Below, in pieces: positions 58,814-64,000 of a DNA stretch of 64,000 nucleotides. This DNA is from a bacterium (GTDB lineage: Bacteria > Babelota > Babeliae > Babelales > Babelaceae), in NCBI GenBank assembly GCA_023428375.1, contig JAEYYR010000002.1:434001-498000 (forward strand). The letters are read 5' to 3'. The notes under the pieces are model-generated. The model did not search any database, was not told the DNA's origin, and worked only from the letters and a program-made list of their open reading frames with translations. Position 1 is the stretch's first letter. Every line of letters starts with the position of its first letter. A program made the translations under genes and the position numbers.

Positions 58814-60526
58814 ATGAAACAAGACATACTCAAATTAAGACACTCTGCAGCACATTTATTGGGCCACGCGGTCAGCGAATTATTTCCTGGCACGTTGCTC
58901 ACTATTGGACCTGCTACTGAAGAAGGCTTCTTTTATGATTTTCTTCCTATAAAAAACTTTAAAGAAGAAGATCTTGTCTTAATTACAGAACGCATGAATC
59001 AACTTGCAAATAAAAATCTCAAGCTCGAACATACTGAGATCAGCAAAGAAAAAGCGCGTGAAATTTTTGCCAATAATCCCTTCAAGCTTGAATTAATTTC
59101 TATGATACCCGGAGAAACGGTCGGACTTGCTACACAAGGCGATTTTGTTGACCTCTGTAAAGGTGGTCATATTGAAACCACAGGACAGCTTAAACATTTC
59201 AAGCTTACGGGCATATCAGGATCTTATTGGCGCGCTAACAGAGAAAATCAAGTTCTCCAGCGCATCTCGGGTATTGTATTTCCAACCGCTGAAGAATTAG
59301 CTCTTCACGAACAACGTATTGAGGACGCTCAACAGTTTGACCACCGCAAACTTGGCAAACAACTTGATTACTTCTCGTTTCAGGATGAAGGTGTTGGCTT
59401 TCCGTTTTTCCATCCGCATGGGCAAGCTGTGGTTAATACCTTGGTTGCACAAATGCGCAAAATTCATAAGAAATTTGATTACCAAGAAATTACAACCCCA
59501 ACCATGTTGAGCGATGAGTTGTGGCGTCGATCAGGTCATTATGCACATTACAAAGATAATATGTATTTTTCATGCATTGATGAACGTTCATATGCCATTA
59601 AACCAATGAATTGTCCTGGCGCACTCCTTGTTTACAATCACAAACCTCGTTCATATAAAGAGTTCCCATTAAAGCTTGCTGAGTTTGGTCATGTACATCG
59701 TCATGAGCTCTCAGGTGTATTAAATGGTTTAAAACGTGCCCGTGCATTCACTCAGGATGATGCGCATATATTTTGTACCTTAGAGCATGTTGAAGAACAA
59801 ATTACTACGATTGTGGATATTGCTAAAAAACTTTATGCTCATTGTGGATTCAGTGAAATAAAGTTTGCCATCTCAACTCGTCCAGAGAATGCTCTTGGTG
59901 ATAATGAAACATGGGAAAAGGCAACAAATGCATTAAAGAATGCTCTTACCAAACTCAACCTGTCTTTTGAAATTAAAGCAGGAGAAGGAGCGTTTTATGG
60001 TCCAAAAATTGAAATGCATATTTTAGATTCTATGAATAGAAGTTGGCAATGCGGTACAGCCCAAGTTGATTTCTTCTTGCCAGCAAATTTTGATATTCAT
60101 TATATAAATTCACGTGGTGAAAAACAAAGACCGGTTATGGTGCACCAAGCAATTTATGGCTCAATTGAGCGCTTTTTTGCAATCTTGTTGGAGCATCACA
60201 AAGGAAACTTGCCTGCATGGTTGTCACCGATCCAAGCTCGTGTGATGCCAATCACCGATGACCAACGTGAATATGCTCAAACTATCCTTGCTTCATTGAA
60301 ACAGCATGGCATTCGAGCAGATATTGATGTTTCATCTGATCCATTGAGCGGACAGATTAAATCGGCACAAGCAGAAAAAATTCCATTCATGATTATTGTT
60401 GGAAAAAAAGAACTCGAAAACAATACGTTGACAATTCGTATGCGCGACAACAAACAAGAAAGTGGTTTGAACATCTCTCAATTACTTGAAAAACTTGATC
60501 AAATCAACAATCCTACATTGTTGTAA
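58814..60526 (+). CDS. thrS: Threonyl-tRNA synthetase lacking the TGS domain
   Basis: 570 aa against about 640 in E. coli. It starts directly at the editing domain (LRHSAAHLLGHAV, later LCKGGHIETTG with the Cys and His), so the N-terminal TGS module is missing and no in-frame remnant precedes the ATG. The class II core is intact: MNCPG (zinc Cys), HRHELSG..NGL motif 2, FTQDDAHIFC (zinc His), MVHQAI..SIERF motif 3 with the last zinc His, and an anticodon-binding domain. Attaches threonine to tRNA-Thr and probably still edits Ser-tRNA. Confidence 0.95.
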   Translation: MKQDILKLRHSAAHLLGHAVSELFPGTLLTIGPATEEGFFYDFLPIKNFKEEDLVLITERMNQLANKNLKLEHTEISKEKAREIFANNPFKLELISMIPGETVGLATQGDFVDLCKGGHIETTGQLKHFKLTGISGSYWRANRENQVLQRISGIVFPTAEELALHEQRIEDAQQFDHRKLGKQLDYFSFQDEGVGFPFFHPHGQAVVNTLVAQMRKIHKKFDYQEITTPTMLSDELWRRSGHYAHYKDNMYFSCIDERSYAIKPMNCPGALLVYNHKPRSYKEFPLKLAEFGHVHRHELSGVLNGLKRARAFTQDDAHIFCTLEHVEEQITTIVDIAKKLYAHCGFSEIKFAISTRPENALGDNETWEKATNALKNALTKLNLSFEIKAGEGAFYGPKIEMHILDSMNRSWQCGTAQVDFFLPANFDIHYINSRGEKQRPVMVHQAIYGSIERFFAILLEHHKGNLPAWLSPIQARVMPITDDQREYAQTILASLKQHGIRADIDVSSDPLSGQIKSAQAEKIPFMIIVGKKELENNTLTIRMRDNKQESGLNISQLLEKLDQINNPTLL

Positions 60527-60597
60527 AAATTGCATTTTGTCATAATTAGATCAATATTGTTTTGATTTTTTTTGCAGAATATTGATTATCATCTTTT

Positions 60598-60645
60598 TGT
60601 TAAGGTATCTTAATAACAGGTAGTATTTTATACCTTAACAAGGAG
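60598..60645 (+). promoter_or_regulatory. Leader inverted repeat abutting the ribosome site of the histone-like gene
   Basis: TGTTAAGGTAT (60598-60608) and ATACCTTAACA (60630-60640) form a perfect 11-bp inverted repeat with a 21-nt spacer. The 3' arm touches the AAGGAG ribosome site. Could be an operator pair over a promoter (TTGATT/TATCTT lies across the 5' arm) or an mRNA hairpin tuning translation. Confidence 0.45.
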
Positions 60646-60651
60646 AGTAGT

Positions 60652-61026
60652 ATGGCAAAAAAACGTACAACTAAAAAAGCTGCTAAGCCAGCTAAAAGAG
60701 TAGCAAAAAAAGCTGCTAAACCTGCTAAAAAACGCGTAGCAAAAAAAGCGACCGCGAAAAAAGCAACAGCAAAAAAAGCTGCTCCAAAAAAACGTACAGT
60801 GAAAAAAGCTGCTGCTAAAAAGAGCGTAGCGAAAAAAGCTGGCGCAAAAAAATCAACCGCTAAGAAAGCTGGCGCTAAAAAACGCGTTGCTAAAAAAGCT
60901 GTTGCTAAAAAAGGTGGCGTAAAACGTAGCGCTGCTAAAAAAGGCGGAGCAAAAAAATCTGCTCGTCGTAAAACAACTCCAATGCAACGTCTTACTGATA
61001 TGATTAACCAAAATATCGGTCAATAA
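60652..61026 (+). CDS. Histone H1-like Lys/Ala-rich DNA-binding protein
   Basis: 124 aa. Almost the whole chain is built of KKA/KKAxAKK repeats (about 1-105), followed by SARRKTTPMQRLTDMINQ. This resembles bacterial and chlamydial histone H1-like proteins that condense DNA or affect expression in bulk. AAGGAG lies just upstream of the ATG. A leader inverted repeat and a terminator (61041) make it a single-gene unit. The repeated codons (GCT AAA AAA etc.) make the DNA internally repetitive. Confidence 0.8.
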   Translation: MAKKRTTKKAAKPAKRVAKKAAKPAKKRVAKKATAKKATAKKAAPKKRTVKKAAAKKSVAKKAGAKKSTAKKAGAKKRVAKKAVAKKGGVKRSAAKKGGAKKSARRKTTPMQRLTDMINQNIGQ

Positions 61027-61040
61027 ATTTAAGAAAAACG

Positions 61041-61067
61041 AAAAGGGCACTGCATAAGTGCCCTTTT
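61041..61067 (+). terminator. Intrinsic terminator
   Basis: Stem AAAAGGGCACT / AGTGCCCTTTT with a 5-nt loop and further T. It ends the histone-like gene and can also serve nth on the other strand. Confidence 0.85.
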
Positions 61068-61093
61068 TCTTTTGCACAGTTTTTTTGTAAACA

Positions 61094-61747
61094 CTATCTT
61101 GATGTGGTAACACCAATTTTTGGACACAGTGAATTAAGTGGACATATCGAACATCGTGGAGATAACGGGGTACAAATATTTTGACCCCACATCACCAACA
61201 AGTGATTAAGTCTTATCCAATATTCTTTTGGTATTAATTGTCTTAATGCTTCATGCGTCTGTTCAGGCGTTTTGGTGCGCACCCAACCTAACCGATTAGA
61301 AATCCGATGCACATGAGTATCCACACATAATGCTGGAATACCGAATGCTTCTCCCAAAACCAAATGTGCAGTTTTGATACCCACACCAGGAATTGAGAGC
61401 AACTCATGCTCTGTTGAAGGTACTGTTGAATTAAAATGCTTTATGAGAAAAGCAGAGACTTCCAACAAAACACGCGCTTTCTTCTTATAAAAACCCAATG
61501 GACGCAGAATTGATTCAAGCTCTGAAAGGGACATTGCAAGGATTTGTTGTGGTGTTGTTGCATACTTGAATAACTCCACCGACACCTTATAGGTCATTGG
61601 ATCGCGCGCGCGAAGGCTGAGTAAACATGAAATGAGGATCAAAAAAGGGTCCCGCCCATAGTCTTGCGCGATAAGCGTAGACATAGGCGGGACCATATTT
61701 GTTGTTGATTCCTGAAGTATTCCAAGAATCGTTGCAATATTTTTCAT
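61094..61747 (-). CDS. nth: Endonuclease III (DNA glycosylase/AP lyase)
   Basis: 217 aa. Base-excision repair of oxidised pyrimidines. Helix-hairpin-helix LLSIPGVGIKTAHLVL with the catalytic Lys, catalytic Asp in CVDTHVHR, and a C-terminal 4Fe-4S motif C-x6-C-x2-C-x5-C (CTPLSPRCSICPLNSLC). Normal length. Confidence 0.95.
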   Translation of the reverse strand: MKNIATILGILQESTTNMVPPMSTLIAQDYGRDPFLILISCLLSLRARDPMTYKVSVELFKYATTPQQILAMSLSELESILRPLGFYKKKARVLLEVSAFLIKHFNSTVPSTEHELLSIPGVGIKTAHLVLGEAFGIPALCVDTHVHRISNRLGWVRTKTPEQTHEALRQLIPKEYWIRLNHLLVMWGQNICTPLSPRCSICPLNSLCPKIGVTTSR

Positions 61748-61823
61748 TGTAATTATTAATAAACCCTAAAAACTTTATATTATGTCAATTATTGATATAA
61801 TACGTAATTAGGAATTTAATTAA

Positions 61824-61982
61824 TTATTTTGCTGGCGGACTGTCAACAATTGGAGGTCCATCAACTTCAATACTTTGTGCATCATTTGCCAATCCAATTG
61901 GCGGGCCTTGATGTATTGATGCAGAACTAGAAACGTACAGTGTAATTGCCAATATAGCAATAACGTGTATGGTTAATTTCAT
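61824..61982 (-). CDS. 52-aa secreted Pro-rich peptide
   Basis: A short frame with AAGGA 7 nt before the ATG at 61982. The product has a signal peptide (MKLTIHVIAILAITLYVSSS) and a short Pro-rich tail with two GPPI repeats. Unknown function; lipidation is unlikely because there is no Cys. Divergent from the sensor gene at 62047. Confidence 0.55.
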   Translation of the reverse strand: MKLTIHVIAILAITLYVSSSASIHQGPPIGLANDAQSIEVDGPPIVDSPPAK

Positions 61983-62046
61983 AATGTAGTCCTTAATTAA
62001 TAGTTTTTTAGATATTATAGTACTTGCCTTTTAAATATCAATAAAT

Positions 62047-64000
62047 ATGTTAAACATTGAGTTATTAACCCAATTATTCTACAAGCCGCATATATTATTA
62101 ATAACAGAGCTAATTTCAGTAGCTATAAAGCTATTCCTTATTATTAATATCATTGCGGTAACACGATCTAATAAAAGATCTAATCGTTATTTAATTGCTG
62201 GTCTGCTCATCATTTTAACGTGCGAAACTATAATTGATTTTAGCTGGATTTTTAATTTATTACTTAAAATTTTTGATGGAATAGCATTCTCCACCACTAT
62301 CTTTGTGTCCCGCATCGCTTGGATATTCTTTGTTTTAGAATACCAAGTATTAGCTCTGTTTGTAGAACAACTATCACAAAAAGCTCCAATCAAATTACGC
62401 TATCGACACAAAATATGCATAATACCGACATTATTAATTTGCATATATTACCTATATATAGCGTTTTTCAACTACCATATTACTACTTCTGCTGATCGTC
62501 CGTGGTTTGAATTTATTTGTTATAAAATAATAAATCTATTTTACATACATTTAATAACAATTCCTTCTATAACTATTGTTTACTATCGACTTAAGAAGCA
62601 CAAACTACCAAATATTCTTCACAGGCAGTTATCTATCTTTTTGCTGTATTTGGTAATGCCAAAATTAATACTTGAGTTCTTATATAATAATCCGCTTGAA
62701 CTTGTTTCATCATTCTTCACCCCTATTATTCCTCAAAACAACTACGCAATTATCTCTGTTTTAACGATTTTTACTTCATACATTATTTATTTCTGTTCAA
62801 AACGTATGATGGGATTGCGCTTTTTAAACATCAAAGAGCACGTAGAAGAACAATATTCATTCAGCTTTATTGATAACTTTAAAGATGTTCTTGAGCAGCT
62901 GGGTCTTGTATCAAACATTATCGAGTTAAAACATATTACCCAGTCATTCTTTGAAGCAGCATTTGATTTGCCAAAAAGTCGCGTGCGGGTGTTATTACGA
63001 AAAATGGATAAACCCGATGAGTTGCATGATGAATTTGTAGCACATGATATCAAGCAGATAGAAAACTTTATTAATCTGGATTTGTATGGCTCAATCAGTA
63101 AACATTTGCGCCAAGAAAAAATATATATTCGGGATGAATTAGAATTCACTCATTTTTATGATTCTCAAGAACGTATCGGTTCAATTCTTCAATTCTTGAG
63201 CGATATTGATGCCGATGTGTTTATTCCTATCTATGAAAAACAATCCATCATTGGCTGTATTATCATCGAGCATAATGCTCGTCCTGGTCGTTTATATAAC
63301 ACCACTGAGCGCGATGAGATGGTTATTTATGCAAGCTACCTTGGCAATATTATTAATCTTCTTCTCAACCGCACCCTTGACTCATTGGTTGCGCAAGAAA
63401 AAGAGTTGCGTGAAGAACTTTTCAATAAACACCAAGAACTTAATCACTTGAAAGAGAGTATGAACACCCTCCTTCAACGCAATGATGAACGTTCATACGG
63501 CCTCATATATTATAAGAGCAAAAAATTTAGTGCCGGTAACCAAGCCACCCAAGAGTTACTTGGCTATGATGTAAGTACCGATGCTGACAACCGCGTTCAA
63601 CGCTTGATCCGCAAAATGGTAAAACAGGTTATTGAATATAAAACATCACAAGTGATGTACACCGAAAATTTAGAAGGTAAGCGATTAAAGCTTACCGCGC
63701 TGCTCAGTCCTGACTCTCATCATGTATTGGTGCTGTGTGAAACACCAAGTTTTAATGAACATATTGCGCCGCTCATCAGATCATTAAAAAATCCATCTGA
63801 TTGGGATTATTTGTTGTACTTAGAAACAACACCATCGGGCCAATTAGTCAATCAGCTTATCCCAAGCAATAGCAAAACCACGCTTGATTTTAAAATCAAT
63901 TTGATGAAAATTGCCTTAAATAAAAAAGCTACGTTATTACAACTGCCCGAAGAAGATATTATTCCAACGGTTGAATTGATTCATCACATTAATTTACGAA
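62047..64000 (+). CDS. Large membrane sensor protein (7TM-type, GAF/PAS-like), 3' end outside the window
   Basis: Open from the ATG at 62047 to the right edge (651 codons). About seven or eight N-terminal membrane helices (to about residue 255), resembling 7TM sensor inputs, then a GAF-like region (about 270-440, including FIPIYEKQSIIGCIIIEH), a coiled-coil-like helix (KELREELFNKHQELNHLKESM), a PAS-like segment (about 485-570) and the start of another domain whose LLYLETTPSGQLVNQLI resembles a degenerate sigma-54 activator P-loop. Probably a signalling or regulatory protein. Ribosome site not evident. Confidence 0.6.
   Translation, partial: MLNIELLTQLFYKPHILLITELISVAIKLFLIINIIAVTRSNKRSNRYLIAGLLIILTCETIIDFSWIFNLLLKIFDGIAFSTTIFVSRIAWIFFVLEYQVLALFVEQLSQKAPIKLRYRHKICIIPTLLICIYYLYIAFFNYHITTSADRPWFEFICYKIINLFYIHLITIPSITIVYYRLKKHKLPNILHRQLSIFLLYLVMPKLILEFLYNNPLELVSSFFTPIIPQNNYAIISVLTIFTSYIIYFCSKRMMGLRFLNIKEHVEEQYSFSFIDNFKDVLEQLGLVSNIIELKHITQSFFEAAFDLPKSRVRVLLRKMDKPDELHDEFVAHDIKQIENFINLDLYGSISKHLRQEKIYIRDELEFTHFYDSQERIGSILQFLSDIDADVFIPIYEKQSIIGCIIIEHNARPGRLYNTTERDEMVIYASYLGNIINLLLNRTLDSLVAQEKELREELFNKHQELNHLKESMNTLLQRNDERSYGLIYYKSKKFSAGNQATQELLGYDVSTDADNRVQRLIRKMVKQVIEYKTSQVMYTENLEGKRLKLTALLSPDSHHVLVLCETPSFNEHIAPLIRSLKNPSDWDYLLYLETTPSGQLVNQLIPSNSKTTLDFKINLMKIALNKKATLLQLPEEDIIPTVELIHHINLR

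Noticed and set aside
60652..61026. CRISPR-like or satellite repeat
   Set aside because: The short repeated units are lysine/alanine codons of one open frame, without spacers of constant length.
60853..61116. Minus-strand frame opposite the histone-like gene
   Set aside because: It mirrors the repetitive KKA codons and has no ribosome site.

Overview
This window looks like a piece of a small, AT-rich (GC in the mid-to-high 30s percent by eye), Gram-negative-type bacterial chromosome. It has no rRNA, prophage, complete insertion sequence or CRISPR array. Several things point to a host-associated lineage with an unusual secretome, and Candidatus Dependentiae (TM6) is my best guess, though this is inference. 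The clues are many short signal-peptide proteins of unknown family in paralogous pairs, several membrane or secreted zinc-metalloprotease relatives (some inactivated), degenerate FtsH-like proteins, a histone-H1-like Lys/Ala protein, a type-3 ProS, and a ThrS without its TGS domain. Genetic code 11 fits throughout; ATG, TTG and GTG starts are all seen.

Layout. 1-6.1 kb: end of a YmdB-type phosphodiesterase, twin secreted EEP-fold nucleases or phosphatases, a tyrosine recombinase, four small secreted proteins and an MFS transporter. 6.1-16.3 kb: a MauE/DoxX-type membrane protein, PBP4-like peptidase, an M50-like HEASH protein beside an M48-like zincin, three tandem EamA transporters, a DUF6629-like protein, proS and a truncated recombinase-like gene. 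16.4-26 kb: replication and repair block dnaN-recF, an outer-membrane barrel gene behind a terminator-bearing leader, a second HEASH protein, then ruvC-dnaB-rplI facing dnaA. 26-36.7 kb: a secreted kinase-like protein, shortened pgk, a LolC/E-type permease, rpiB, two pseudo-FtsH proteins and a membrane-anchored thioredoxin reductase-thioredoxin fusion. 36.7-40.7 kb: two tRNA-Arg genes flanking a frameshifted GIY-YIG gene and a VOC protein, two secreted paralogs, an FAD oxidoreductase and pssA. 40.7-47.3 kb: a secreted J-domain-like protein, a minor-pilin operon running into ruvB, a degenerate M48 relative, a gene graveyard and an intact M48 protease. 47.4-64 kb: an ABC-2 exporter, yebC, yicC, dnaE, a block of small secreted proteins, a PIN-PhoH ATPase, thrS, the histone-like gene, nth, a 52-aa secreted peptide and a large 7TM/GAF/PAS-like sensor running off the right edge.

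How the genes fit together. Core information processing (replication, recombination, repair and translation) is interleaved with cell-envelope and secretion genes. Intrinsic terminators are abundant and often shared by convergent genes. The least explained parts are the pseudo-FtsH pair (30.8-35.1 kb), the secreted kinase-like protein (26.1-27.1 kb), the HEASH membrane family, and several structured leaders or intergenic hairpins (13.36, 20.29, 21.34 and 60.6 kb).
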